64,000 nucleotides of DNA from Membranipora membranacea (Eukaryota; Bryozoa; Gymnolaemata; Cheilostomatida; Membraniporidae): positions 2,051,001 to 2,115,000 of the forward strand of contig OU612066.1 in NCBI GenBank assembly GCA_914767715.1, read 5' to 3'. Below the pieces are notes generated by a model. It ran no database searches, was not told the DNA's origin, and worked only from the letters and a program-made list of their open reading frames with translations. Of the stretch, positions 43,867 through 57,224 are shown piece by piece. Position 1 is the stretch's first letter; each line of letters begins with the position of its first letter. A program made the position numbers and the translations under genes.

Positions 43867-46800
43867 CTCAAGTTGTCAGAATGAGATTTGCAGGTATGCG
43901 GATAAATTGGTGGCTAAAGCAGAGGTGCTGCTCTTCATTTACCTAAGTCCGTAAGTTTATTGGTTTGTTTATTGAATGTGATCCACTACTCTTAGCATTA
44001 TAAAAATGATTCTGCAGGTCTGAAACCAGAGCTTTTCACGTCCAAACACATCAGGTACCAACAGCTTGATCATCTGCAGATTTGGCTTATGAAGTTGTCT
44101 TGCCCTATTTAGCGAGGGGACAAGTCTATTGTCCATTGACACAACAGATTTGTTTGATATCATAAAAAGAGTGTTTTATATCACGTCTTTCCTCACCACT
44201 GTTATGTCATATATTATGTTACTTTATTACCTTTTATAAAGTGACAGGAGACCACCTGATGTATCCAATGAGCGGAAGACTTACTGATACAATAACAAAA
44301 TGAGCATTGAATACTAATATAGTCCAAACAAGCTCTGTCGATGTAAGCTACTCCATTCACCTTGAAACTTTCACCTTCTACCCATTAATTTGAGGTTTGA
44401 TTGATGGGTGCCTTATTAACTGAGATTTGGACAGATATTTCTATTTTGCCTACCTTGCTGACTGCACTACAGGACAATTGAGTTTGGTGATGACACCTTG
44501 AAACTTTGACACCCACCTTGAAACCTTTGAAACTCACATTCTATCCATTAATTTGAGGTTTGATTGATGGATGTTCCTGACAATTAAATTTTTTCTCTTG
44601 ATACCGGAGTTCATGTGACGTAAATGAAACACTGAAGCTGAAGCTCCGTTCTCACAGTGAACTTGTTGCCCACTATGACTGATTATTATGATATTCCTGT
44701 TGTGAGGGTTCAAAATTTGCTGATGCTATGACGGATATTGTTTTATCATTCCAAAAATTTAAATATTGTTGTTTAAATTTGAGTTTCGAAGAAAAAAAAA
44801 GCTTAAACAAGGGCCTTCTTTCTGAACATTAATGTCCAACGTCCTGTATATCGTCTGTTCATCGTTATGTAGCGGGCAGCTTCATATCAGATTATGAGCA
44901 TCTCAGTTTTATTTGCACCACCGGTTCACTCCTAGTATGTGACTTATTTTATCTGTCCAATTTTGGCTTAACGGGGCAACAAATGTAACTGAGACTCAAT
45001 AACTGGGAGCCATCCCTTTGACTGAGTGACATAGCCTGTCATTTGACAATATCTTGCAATTTTGTCACAGACATTTGAAAACGATTACACTAGCAAAAAA
45101 TGTATGGTAGGATTTTGGGGACTGCTGCTGAGGATAATTACATTCAAGCCTTGTTGTCAACTATTGCCATGGCTGTATGACATTACTGAAAGCTTCATGG
45201 TTTAATATTCGAGTGATTTTACTTGACAGATTTTGGGAGATATGTAGCTCTACCAGCTAGACGCAGTACCAAGGTAACCAATTGATCACAGAAAAATAAT
45301 ATGTTGTATGCGTACCTATCAAAGAGTTTTATAAATATGTCCATATAATTAAACTATTGAAGCCTCACATATTCGTTTTCCTTAATTGCTTGCCAATGTT
45401 ATGGGGCTTTAGGCAAGTACACCTCTGTGATACCACCTTGATTAATTAATGAGTCCCATGGTTGACGGCCAGATTATTGCACCAAGAAGTATTTGTATGA
45501 TGTTAGGACTGTTACCACAACTCTACCGTGTGGATGTACCCATCCTACTGACATCTAGGATGTGTATTATCAGTAACAAACAAAAATTGTCCAAAAGTCG
45601 TATTTGTTGGGGAGTTTGGTCTTATACCGCTACCAGTCCCCCACATAGATGAAAGGCTCAATGTCACAGACTAGCCTAACTGAATAATGACTGCCATGTC
45701 TGGTTTCTGCCAGCTCACGGTGATCTCATCTCGTTCTGTGCTGAATGACATGAAAATATGCGGTCACATGGTGAATATCAAAATCTGCTGATGACACTTG
45801 AACATTGTTTTTTGGAAATTTGAAAAAAATTGACTGGGAATTTAAATAGCTTTTTTAGACCGGGTTGATTTATGAAGATGGAAGCTTGAGATGACTGGCT
45901 AATTCCAAATTTAGAAGTTATTGGCGGCCCAGCTAACATGACACAATCACTCATCAGGTTCAATTATTTTGTCACCTGATTTGGGTTATTTTTAAATTTG
46001 TTTTGCTGTTGGCTGATTCTGGCACGCTAGCCATTGCCGGTCTTCTGGTCACTAATTCGGCCTCTAAGGTGGGAACTAGTACAATCTCCCTCTTATTCTA
46101 ATTTTACATTTCATTGTTCACCCTCAGGAGGAGTGCACACATGAAATGAAATTTTATGAAAACCCAGATGTTCTTGAATGACTGGTCAAGAAGTGCCTGG
46201 TGAGTGAATGGGACATATTCTTGTGGCAACTTTCCCAGCGACATCTGCAACTCTGTTATATATCCTCCTTTCTGATGTCTAAGTGGTCACGTATACCATC
46301 GGATTATGCCCCATAGGATTAAAGTTTAGAACCACAGGAACAGGAAGTTTCACAAAGTGAGCGCTGGTTAGGCTTCCTCATTATCTAATTCTCAAATAAT
46401 GATTCTATTAATTTCTTTTAACACATCCTGCATCCTCTACACGAAAAAAATTATAAATAAGCTTTGAGTGATCAGTTCCTGTACCCCCAGCGGCCCCTGT
46501 CATCCCTAACACTCACTGTTTATCTGCTTACATGACAGCCAGAAAGTTGGAACATTATTGGAAATTAGTAGATAAAAACGTATCATATTTTTGGAACATG
46601 AAGCTGTATGCGTTACTCATCTGATTGTGCATGTTGTGTGTGAGACCCTGAGATTGATATTAATACCTACAATCCCTGTTACATACCTGCGTCTCTGTTT
46701 AAGATTGTATATCTGAGTAACTCAGGCTATCTCTCATCACCTCTAAGACTGATGATGACAGGACTGTCTGTTTGGGATATAACTGGGTGTTTGCTTTATC

Positions 46801-47748
46801 TCACGTAGGCACCAAGGCAACCTCTGTCCGGTAAAAGGCTGGTTAGTTCTAATATTATGATTCTGAAAAAATGAGATTCGAATTATCAAGCAAAAGTGGA
46901 TGAATGATCATCATCAGTAGTTATGACACTCTGAGCCTTTTGTCTCAGAGTGATAGATAAAAATAAGGATGTAACATGAAGGTAAATCTGGACATTATAA
47001 AACTTTTTGCCGTTTTATTTTGCAGCTTGCAGTCGCTCCTCTACCGACGGCTGAGGTGATCGTGAAATGTTCAGTTTTTTTAGCTGTGAGTAACTTATAA
47101 GTACTTATCCATTGTGTTTCACAATCCTAATTTAATCGACAAACAAATGTCACGAATAGCTTGAGTCTTGTCATGAATCAACATGACTGATATACATGAT
47201 CTCTGATAGCTGACGCCTAGTCTGACAATGGTTTAGGTTATTAGAATAAAAACTCTTAGGCTGAGTAGAGATTTGTTTTCAGATCATGTTGATTGTAATG
47301 GCCTTGTACGGCACACCACCGCTCTTCCTTGAGGTACCCACTCTAGTTGGAGTGGATGTCATAGCAGATTGAAACTGGTCTTATTAAGCAAGAAACAATA
47401 ACCATTAGTTGTCCTGTATTTTGTTGTAGATATGCACTTGGTGTAGGAGAGGATATTGTTGTATGATTGCATCCCTAGATGATAAGATTGTGGGTCTGAT
47501 CCATAGACCTAATAATATAATAACAATAATTATTAAGTCTATGATGCGATCACACTTAAACTCAAACCACTTCCTGGTTCGTAACAATGACAAAGTTTGA
47601 ATCTGCAATTATTTTACGCTGAAGAAATGATATTCATAATGATTTTTGTTTTACTTCTAACTAGAAGTTCAGCTGCCCTTACGATGGCATGATGTACTCG
47701 ATTGATCCAAAGATTGAGGACAAGAAGACGACTCCCGATAAATGTTAA
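43867..47748 (+). CDS. Candidate small membrane protein gene, partial model
   Basis: Candidate exons are 43867-43950, 45230-45273, 47026-47085, 47283-47333 and 47665-47748 (stop TAA). The last four join in phase and read FGRYVALPARRSTK, LAVAPLPTAEVIVKCSVFLA, IMLIVMALYGTPPLFLE and KFSCPYDGMMYSIDPKIEDK. A membrane segment spans the third and fourth junction (CSVFLAIMLIVMAL). The exon at 43867 (YADKLVAKAEVLLFIYL) is hydrophobic and well spliced, but its phase does not fit the next one, so an exon is missing or it belongs elsewhere. Each exon is short, so single exons could be chance; the run of four in-phase junctions ending in a stop is the main support. The family is not recognised. Confidence 0.4.
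47494..47551. mobile_element. 42-bp palindromic insertion, diverged flanks
   Basis: The element at 47502-47543 begins CATAGACCTAATAA and ends TTATTAAGTCTATG, the same termini as MITE A. Flanks GTCTGATC and ATGCGATC match at 5 of 8 bases. It lies between the fourth and fifth candidate exons of the membrane-protein gene. Confidence 0.65.
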
Positions 47749-47929
47749 CAGGATTTCGGTGTTATCTAAGCTTCCTGTGATGACTAAGGAGATACCAGAG
47801 GTGAAAAAGCAGGTCCTATTTATGTCACAGGTATTTTTTTCATATTTTAGGTTATTCAACTCAATAACCTGACTCAAAAAAGTACCTCCACACTATTAAT
47901 AAAGCATGTTAGCATGAAGGTTCTTGAAT

Positions 47930-49560
47930 AGTGCGTTTAGACTGAGGACTTGAGATGAGAGATAACCGTTACGGCGAATATTGTATGCGCAGCCCGTCTT
48001 TCTAAGCAACCATGCGTGTAGCATTGTTAACCTTGCGAGAAGGACACATATAAGTGGTATGCGGGCGCATACTTTGCACCGGCGATATTGTTATTATGTG
48101 GTATTCCCTTGTCGTTCATCTCAAACCAGCCAAGATCAGCTGAGACAAAAATATCATTGGGACAAGGTTGAATAGCTGTGGCCGAGCACAAAAGTCACTG
48201 AACGCACTAAAACCAATTAAAAATCTGGCATGATGCTTCTGCGAATAAGAAGTTGGAAGATAAGTATAATCTAGCACCATCCCACACACTCATAGATAGG
48301 CGCTCTTTGTCGGGAATATGCTCACGTTATGTAGCTGTTAATTTCAGCATAAGGTTAACAGGAGGCTCAGGATATTTTGGCGCGATGGTGTATTTCCTCG
48401 CTCCTGGTTTGTTGGCTATCTGGGTGGATGCCAACATTACCTGCATTGGGAATAGTGTACATGTGGATGTACACTGATTTTGACTAAACATCACGCGAGG
48501 GGAATATGCCCTGAACCGGATCTAACCAAACGACCTTCATCTGAAGAACGCGTTTGACCTTGTGTAAGGTGAGCGGGTAATGTTCTACATTCTCTAGCGC
48601 GCTAAATCGTCAATATGAATATTGGAATGGCGATTGTATTACTGCGAGCTTGAGTTGAAGAGCTAGTAATACGCTGAGAAAACTACTGCATGTCAGTACC
48701 TTTACGCTAGATGGACATTTAGCAAAAAAGTACTTTCTGGTATATAATGTCAGGTTTGTAGGAAAGTAGGAGTTTTTAAGTTCATCTTAGGAGAAAGTAC
48801 TTTCGCACAAAAATATGTGAGTTCAAATCAAATAAACGAAATATCTTATGGCATGTACTTTAATGACTCATACCTAACGGATGGATGGACAGTTACGAAT
48901 TATAATCTCGAGGACCAGGGCGATGGAACATGCGTGGACACTACTGAGCGCAGATGACATATCTTCGAAACAAGCTTGAAAAAGTTTTTTCGAAAAAATG
49001 CAATAGATTCAACACAGAACACAGGCGATTGCAATCATGATTATGTTAACCACAGCCTTGTGCAAGGTCGATCAAGGTCTTATACTTAGCATATCGGTCT
49101 AGGCTATTGAACGCACAGGTTGATTCCTGGCATATTAGTGGTTGCATAAGACGAGAAAGATCTTTTCCAAGCAAGGTCATACCGTCCGACTTTTCTGCTA
49201 CACAGTGACAGAGCAGCGGCCAATCATCAGTTTGCTGTACGGTGGTTTATTATCGCCGAGAATTGCCGCTTTGAATATCCGAGGTAAGCTGAACCTGCGT
49301 CTCTATCTGATTGGATATAGCCGCCATATTGGGGAGACGACTACGATGATTTCGTCAAAGAGCTAGAGGGCGGACACGCATTCAAAGCTGGGATCGTGGA
49401 GAGAGCGGACGGCTCGGTCACTTATCGCTGACCGCCACGTTGTACACTCGTCGCGCTACTCTGACATTCGCACATCCAATACTGATATGGAAGACAGACA
49501 TATACTGGACGGTTACCTGCTGCCGGATCATATCGACGAGCGGTGGTAAGTTGTCCCTCC
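47930..49560 (+). promoter_or_regulatory. CpG-rich region, possible promoter
   Basis: CG dinucleotides are much denser here than in the surrounding AT-rich DNA (for example around 48060-48080, 48500-48600 and 49360-49560). The stretch ends at a possible first coding exon (49487-49545), so a promoter or 5' UTR is the simplest reading. Open frames at 49142-49366 and 49360-49545 exist but resemble nothing I know. A recently inserted element is an alternative. Confidence 0.35.
49487..49545 (+). CDS. Possible first coding exon of the right-edge gene
   Basis: ATG at 49487 opens MEDRHILDGYLLPDHIDERW and meets a strong donor TG|GTAAGT in phase 2. The exon at 63226 starts with the single base needed to complete that codon (TG+G), giving ...DERW-SVDQICSNV. 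The frame is also open upstream of the ATG. If right, the first intron is 13.7 kb. The evidence is phase and splice strength only. Confidence 0.35.
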
Positions 49561-52500
49561 CGCCATAACTCGAAAATTTTTCTCAATTTCAAATTTGTAT
49601 CCAAGCAAGAAGAAGGATGTACAACACAATGGGATATTTTTTAAGCTACACCCACCAACACTCATGTACTTCTCATAAACATTTAACAGTACATTCGTAC
49701 TTTCGACATGAACACCTGTAACACACAACATAGGTCTGTAGTTTAGGAGGATAGTGTATCATTATTGGTTTGATTGTTCCTGAATCAAGTCATTTTTCTC
49801 TGCAGTCATGTAAACTGCTGATTTTTGAGATTGTTCTCTCAGGTCAGGCTTGTAGTCATCACTCCTTAGAAATTGTTTGCCGGCTATAAATCTTCTCACT
49901 CTGCTCATTGTACTGAATCTCCTCAGCAGTATTTACACAGTGTCAGACAGCGGCTTAGTAATTCTCAACCCGAGCTGTAGGATGTTTTTGTTAGCTGCCT
50001 GTTAGATGGAGTGTAAGAATGTGAGTAAGAGTGTGAGTACGAATGTAAGTACAAGTGTGTAGATCGCTGACTGCTGACGCGCTCCATGCCATGCTCACCA
50101 TTCGGAGTTCCAGCAAAGTCTGGTACACTGCGTTTGGAAATACATGATGTACTGTTAGAGCTGTGTGCTTATGATTGATAAGTGTGACTGAAAATTAATA
50201 CAAAATCAATGTGGAGTCTGCCCCATGTTTGCTTTATTTCTTTACTACTGAAACTTGACACCGAGTAACTTGGTTTGTGGTATGTGGGTGTTGGTCATGG
50301 CTTCAAACTGTTTTAATTTAGATGAGTATATTTTGGGCACGAACGTATATTCAATGTGGTACATCATAGGGCTTTGCTGATTATTTAGGATTAACAAGCA
50401 TTTCAGATGGTCAGTTTTGTGAGCTTGGATGAGGACAAAAATTAATGATTACAGTATTCAAATAAAACATGTGAGCGGTTAGTCGGCTGGGGACCGAGAT
50501 GTACAGCCATAATCAATGTTATCAAAGCAGAGCCCTGATAATAATCACTGTTTTAGTCGTAGTTAGTACCAGAGGTTAATATCTAGTAAGTCCCAGTCAA
50601 ACTCATACTGGTAGCGCAGGTAACATCTGAGTGAATGAATAATCATATGAACAATGGCTCTTCATTTCTCTAAAGCAAGGGCAACTCATACTGAATATAG
50701 CTAGTAATTCTGCTATCATGAGATCATGTTCTTACTAACAAGCTGATTTCTCACCCTACTTATTAACCTGACTGGTTCATGTTGACCATAAAGAAGAAAA
50801 AAAGGATAAAAAATGAATGCTATGTATACTTATGGTATTTGAAAAGAAAATGTTACAATGACTTTTATTTAAATGTGGTAAGGAGAGCTACATATTCACA
50901 ATAATTCATTATCGTGATGACAGTCAGCATATTATAAGTTTTAGTTATTACTGTTCAGCTGCTGCGTGACCTCAATCATGTGCTTCGCTCAATTACAACA
51001 TAGACATAGACATAGACATACACATCCCCGCATGCCATTCAAACAGTCGTATTTATTGTCCTAAGAATAAACAGGACTTCTATTTTTTGCCTATCAAAAA
51101 TGGAGATGTCATCACTGATGCTTAGAGCTATGTTACACTTACTGTAGCAGATATTGAGTGGGCAGATTTGCTTTATGATAGGTCGCTGAAATTGAGGCAG
51201 TAATTAGTTCTAGTTGTAGCAACAAAAATTCTCTAGTCCTACTTGGCAGCGTCCATGATTGAGTTAAATGATAATTATCATGCTAATAGTTATAGAACAT
51301 CTCGGCATCGATAATAAGTCTTGTGTACGGCGGTGGGAATTGTTCAGTCTTGTGAGGACAGTGATTCAGTGCAGGTGTCCTAAAGATTAGGTCAAATACA
51401 CGGTGTTGGGATGGATGTATCGGGATGGAGTATTGGGATGTATTTGTTGGATAGACTTAGCATTCGAGGACACAGGTTGTTCATCGCCTGGAATGAAACG
51501 CTAATAGCGCCATAACTCAGACCAATCAGCTACAGTATGCATTGTTCCTCTTTTTCTACTGCAAAAAGTAACAATTTAAAATAAACATTGATCCATAAAG
51601 AATCTGAATTGGCTACAATAGCATTGTACCTTTTTATGTACACAGTAATACTCAGTGATGGCTATTTTCAAAGTATTTCAGTGCACACATTCAAAAGGGA
51701 CATTGACCCCAAGCTTAAGGCCAAAAAGCAAAACCCAAAACGCAAAACAATACATGTGAAGATACCATATAGCCATAACTCACAGGCAGAACGTTAACAA
51801 ATTCTAATCAAACGATATCCATATATATGACACATATATGTAAATTAAATTATGTAAATTATTTTGTCTCTCTGTTTGATGTAGGGATGTATGGACAGGG
51901 GGAGGGAGAGACGACCCACTGTCAAGCATGTCATTTCCCTTAGTCTAATCACTGCATTTGCACATGGACATCAGATTACTGAATGTTGACTGCTGTTTAT
52001 GGTGGTAGAAATTTCCGGAAATTATAACATTACAATGTTACCCATTGCTTTTGATAGCTCTGAAAAGTTTTTTTTTGTTAAAATGGACAGTGAGGCCATC
52101 ATCTCAAGACAACTGGTATACTCTCAACAAGACATGTCGATCAAGACTAAAGAATTTGTAAGAATGTTGAAAGTTCACCCAGTTGAAGGTTACCACAGGT
52201 CTGGTCCAATAAAATGCAGAATTAAATTGTCTGGCTATGAATATAATAGATGGGTCTAGACTGGGATTACAACCAGTTGCTAATAACAACAGATAACAGT
52301 GATAGTTCTTTGTCTCAGCTGTTTTCTCCATTCTTCCATGCCGTAGTCAGGTGTTTTTATAGGATGAAAAATGAATAGTCAGTCAGTTCTGTCGATACTA
52401 CTCGACATATTTCTTCATTCGTCAACTTGTAACAACACCTGGCAGTGCTCAGCGTTCCCCGGGGAGAGAATGCCTTTAGCTCGACATATAGGAAAGCTTG

Positions 52501-55351
52501 TCATCAAATGCTCATAGATGCTGTCTTCTATAATTGGATAATTGATATTGCTGACAGATCCTGTTTTGCTTTTGGTTTTGCAATGCTGTTTCTTTGTTCA
52601 TTTACATAGATGGTGGAATGGTGTCTTGCCGGAGGCTATACCAAATATTCCTAAGTTCTAATACAATTGACTTTTGTGGTTTCCATCTCATGCTCTGCTC
52701 GAGTGTCAAGGTTACTTCAGGACTTACTTAGTTTCCAAGTGGTCAAGTGGACCAGGATGGAAGACAGTCAAGTTGAGCAATCAAACGGGTAGTTGGCTGC
52801 GGAGTTTTATAAAATCCTCTCCCCAGCACCACATTGTTTTGTCCCTATTCTTTCCTTCCTTGGTGAACCATGTCAAATCAACAGCCCTACTACTAAATGG
52901 GAGCAACCCAAGGTGGTATGCTCAAGTTCAGAATGAATTTACATCTATCTTCATACATGACAAGTTGGTAGACCCAAAAATCAGGAGGTCTCCGCGGACA
53001 AACTTCCAACCCAGAATACCACTCTGTGTCCTGCAGTGCTGGTGCAATTCAGCCCGCGTTTTTCGTATTTCTAAGCCAAAACTTGAGCTTACATAATATT
53101 AATTTCGTCATTGTACCTGATTTTACATACAAGCAGTAATGGTAATAAGCAATTACATAGGTGTATACACTGTTGAGGTAGGAAAAAATAGTTTCCATTG
53201 CAAAAAGCAGCTTAAAAATGTTCTTGGTAAAGGAAGCAGAAAAAAGGGAGGAAAAAGGGAGATAGGGAGGGGATGGAAAAACACCCAAAAAACTGGGAGC
53301 CTCCCTATCAAAAAGGGAGACTTGTCAGGTATGTCTATCTTTTAGAAATGGGCAGCTCAAAAACTGTTGATCTGCTGACTAAAACAATAATTTTACAAAA
53401 GCTTCAGTAAAGCTATCAGATACAGTGTCCCTATTACACATGTGGCACCTGTACCTACATCATGGTAACCTTCCTTTACTACCGTCCACCTACATCTGGA
53501 AAAGGCTGATGAGAATCAGCTGATTGTTGACGCTAATTCACACAGGCTGATCATACTATTGTTGACAGATGATCTTGTACTTTTGGGAGCTAACGAGGAT
53601 AATTGACTGAGTATGGTCACTTCTCACATGATAACAACCTCTTATTCTGTGGGCTATCACAAGTTGTTTGTGGTCGATTCATCTCATGATTCATTGATGT
53701 GAGGGCTGTGTGTATCTCACGAGCTTACACTCTCTTGAGATATTCCATGTTTTTTTTACAGTGGGGGATTTTAATTTAGTTATGAGAGGCCATCTTTGGG
53801 GCGTTTAACCATTATCTTTATGCTGATAGCGTAACGTTGATCCAGGCACACCAAGCTGCAAACTGTTTCATGATCATGATTTGATAGAGAATCAGTTAGG
53901 GAAGCAAAGGAGGTTACACACTCATTCTTCACATCAGTCAAACTTGCGCTTCCATCAATGATAGATCGCTTTGAATGCCAGAATGTTGGTTTTAAAAAAA
54001 GTCGGTCAAAATTTAAAGTGGGTATCAGTTAAGGTAGGTTGAAGTACATCTGGGACACCTAAAGAACCATACCCGTAGTTGGTGCACTGCAGCGGAAGTC
54101 AAAATCCTTGACCCCCAACATCCCCAGAGGCTTTTAAACACTCTGAGTCAGCATCTTTCTGATTGAAAACTTGGTATTATTGATAGTTTGGCAGCAGGTA
54201 TCCGCATAATTTCACAACGTGTGTTATCGCACCAAGCCATTTCCCCGCGAGGATGTTTTCCCCACTGAGCCATTTCACCGGCAGTGATGGGTGCTGTCTG
54301 ATAAAGTGGTCACAGTAACAGGATCACCACTATCTACAGTACATATATACCTTATAATGTGCAGGTGTGCTTTATCATGAACCACGACATGAGTCTCACA
54401 CAGTAAATCCAATGTTTCTCTTTTTGCAAAATGGGAGTTGAATTTTTTGATCATCTAGATATTTTTATCAGCTGCAGTAGGACTTGGAAGGGATCACTAT
54501 ATGGCCACTGGATCCAATCCTGTTATCTCAGTGTTGTTCACTATCATAAAGGATGTTTTGATTACTTGGAAAAACGATTGCGACATGACAAGTTTTTTTC
54601 GGAAAATATTGTAAACAAAAAAGCAAGGAACAGTTTCCATGAAATCAACAGAAGTTACCTGCTTACTTCTGCATCATCATGCCAGTACTGATCCTAAATA
54701 GCCAGATGAATGGCCATAAATCACGAGAAAAACAATTCATCATCACCACCTTAGTTGTCAGATACTGGTATGTGTGTAAGAGAGTTTTATCCTGCGAATA
54801 AGTTACCCTGGTAAAATAGAGAGACCACTCAAATTTACCGACAATGTTCAGCGTGTTTTCATATGATGATCTAGTGGATATTATGTTGTACATGATATCA
54901 TGAGCTGCATGCTTAACGAGTCACTCCATGTTGCAGGGACAACAGGGCTGCTGCATTGGCGATAAATTTTTATACTCCATGTGGCGAGTTATCATTTCAT
55001 TAGGTTGGTCCAAGCAGAGACTAAGTTTCATCTTTTAAATCAGGATATGATGAAATGGATGAGATGCTATTTTGAATCTACCGAGTATGATGAGCTGACC
55101 TTTTGATGGAGAAGTGTTCTCATCGCTCATCAATGCTGCAGTTGATACAAGTACAACATCATTTTGTCTGACTGTCAAGTTCGGCTTGGTTGCTGTTAGG
55201 GCCATTCCGTTACAAATGTTAGACACTTACTAGTACTACCTTCTGATCAACGTGCAATTAGACTCATACTGTATTACTAAAGAAAATATAGGGAAGAAGA
55301 GAAACTGATTTTTGAAAAAGAGAAGATAACTCTCATCTCATTTTGGGTCGA

Positions 55352-55461
55352 GTGAGTACAGGGAGTGTGGGACATAAACTCCCTGGTAGGTGCTAGCAAG
55401 GATTTCAAATCTTGAAATCCTTGGTGCTAGCAGGGAGTTTGTGAGAGCTCCCTGGTGTAAG
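55352..55461. repeat. Three micro-palindromes in tandem
   Basis: Three palindromes follow each other: CAGGGAGT...ACTCCCTG (55359-55385), CAAGGATT...AATCCTTG (55397-55423) and CAGGGAG...CTCCCTG (55431-55454). The second is flanked by exact GGTGCTAG (55389-55396 and 55423-55430). The third is flanked by GGTGCTAG and GGTGTAAG, and the first by GTGAGTA and GTAGGTG. Repeated insertion into the same or newly duplicated site is the simplest reading. Confidence 0.6.
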
Positions 55462-55944
55462 CCTGTTTGGTCAAGCTTATTTAGACAGTCTAGTGAGTAG
55501 GTAGGTGTGCGTATTGAGGATGAAAGTGTGAACATGATTGTAACTCGGTGGCTAAACACGGATGGTTATAAGTTATTTCATAGACAGATTTTATATTGAT
55601 GGTGTGTTTCTTTAGCATTATGAGATCCTGGTACTGCCTCATCGACCAAATATCATATGCCGTTTAGTTGTGGGTAGATGGAATCAGTATAAGTGCTGAT
55701 AGAACTCAGTGCTTCATGAAGACGCTATTACTGGCGGTACCATAGCATAACGACTTAGCATAGTTGGCACTTTGTTTGGTTTGGCCCAGCAGAACAGCTA
55801 AACTAATATTAGAAAACAAGAACACAAAATACTATATACAAAACAGAGGCGCAGGTCACAGGGTCGGCAAAAATCCTATTGAAACCTGAATTATGGTGTG
55901 CAGCGACATGTTAGTAATAGTAGTGTTTGCTTTCGTATTTCGTA

Positions 55945-55983
55945 TTATGGCCAGAGACTATAGTCTATAGTCTCTGTTATGGC
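55945..55983. repeat. 25-bp micro-palindrome with exact 7-bp flanks
   Basis: CAGAGACTATAG...AGTCTCTG (55952-55976) is flanked by TTATGGC on both sides (55945-55951 and 55977-55983). Confidence 0.7.
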
Positions 55984-57182
55984 TGCATGCAACAAACTAT
56001 CACAATCAATCAGTGACCCCTTTTATGATCAGTACAACTGATTAGTGATGAAATACTTTCAAGGCTAATTTGCTTTGATATGTACAATAATGGGAATGTA
56101 AAAACATATCATTGAGCATTTGCAGATAAAAAATGTTTGCTATTCATAGAGACCTGGGTTTTTAATCATTTATTAGGGCCCATGGGCATTTCCACAGGGC
56201 TTTAATGTGTTCAGCTTTCATCTTGACTGACTTCCTACATTCATTCGGCTGATATCAACGAGCTATTGAAACAGACAAATAGCCAACTAAAAATATCAGT
56301 TCCATCACAACATAATACCAGTGCAAAACAGCACACACATGATATATACAATAAACATGTGCTGACAATATTTTCCACTCCACCCTCATAACTTTCATAA
56401 ATCCTCAGATAACTGAACTATATAAGAGCCATGACCTTCACTCTGATCATCTTGTGCATATGGCTGATGTTTGTCGATTATTTATATAGCGTCATTGCTT
56501 TAGCTTGTGGTATGTCTGGTTAAACGCAATAAGGGCGTATGACACAAATTTCAGCTAGTATTTGTGGTCTGGGCAGTGGCTTGATATAGCTTTATAATTC
56601 AATCCGAATTGTAGGTGATTCTCTCACCATACGCCTCTGGAGGTTTCAGAGACGGACTATAGGAGAGTTGAATATATTATAGAGATTCATTTCTTACTCT
56701 GTGATTTCATCTACATTAGTCACTACCCAAACTCCAGGCATTGGTCTTTCTCCTGGGATTGCTACCCTCCCTACCAAAGCATTATCCCGATTGTGCACTC
56801 TTAAACCAATAACTTTGGATTGATGAGTTTTTGATCATGACTTCATTATTTCCACGAACTAAGTTTGTCCCCAAGTCAATTAGAGTTGCTATGTTACTTT
56901 TGTCTTTATTCCTTTTAATTACATAATATGCCAGGATAGTATTTCTCTGCTTTGTCTCAGATGCCCTAGTATTTGAACAATTATGATGATATGAATATTT
57001 TAATCACATGCTTTTCGGACAGGGCAGTTCTCAGAATTACTTTCATCCTGGATTCTTCTAGCAAGATGACAGACAAAAAGTTCTATGGCTTATCTTCTTT
57101 GTCGTTTTTACATCCTATAGAGAAATAAAACGAAAAAAGAGCTTGAGTGCATCTTGCGTGGATGCGACCAACCAATCCGAAG

Positions 57183-57224
57183 ATATAACCACAGAGTAAG
57201 GATATCCTTACTCTGTGATATTAC
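57183..57224. repeat. 28-bp perfect palindrome with near-identical flanks
   Basis: CACAGAGTAAGGAT...ATCCTTACTCTGTG (57190-57217) is flanked by ATATAAC and ATATTAC (6 of 7 identical). Confidence 0.6.

Noticed and set aside
46809-46829. A 21-bp exon between the second and third exons of the candidate membrane protein
   Set aside because: It has splice-like edges, but its phase conflicts with the next exon and would create a stop.
52674-53096. 140-codon open frame
   Set aside because: There are no recognisable domain, splice context or neighbours. It could be a chance frame or an old transposon ORF.
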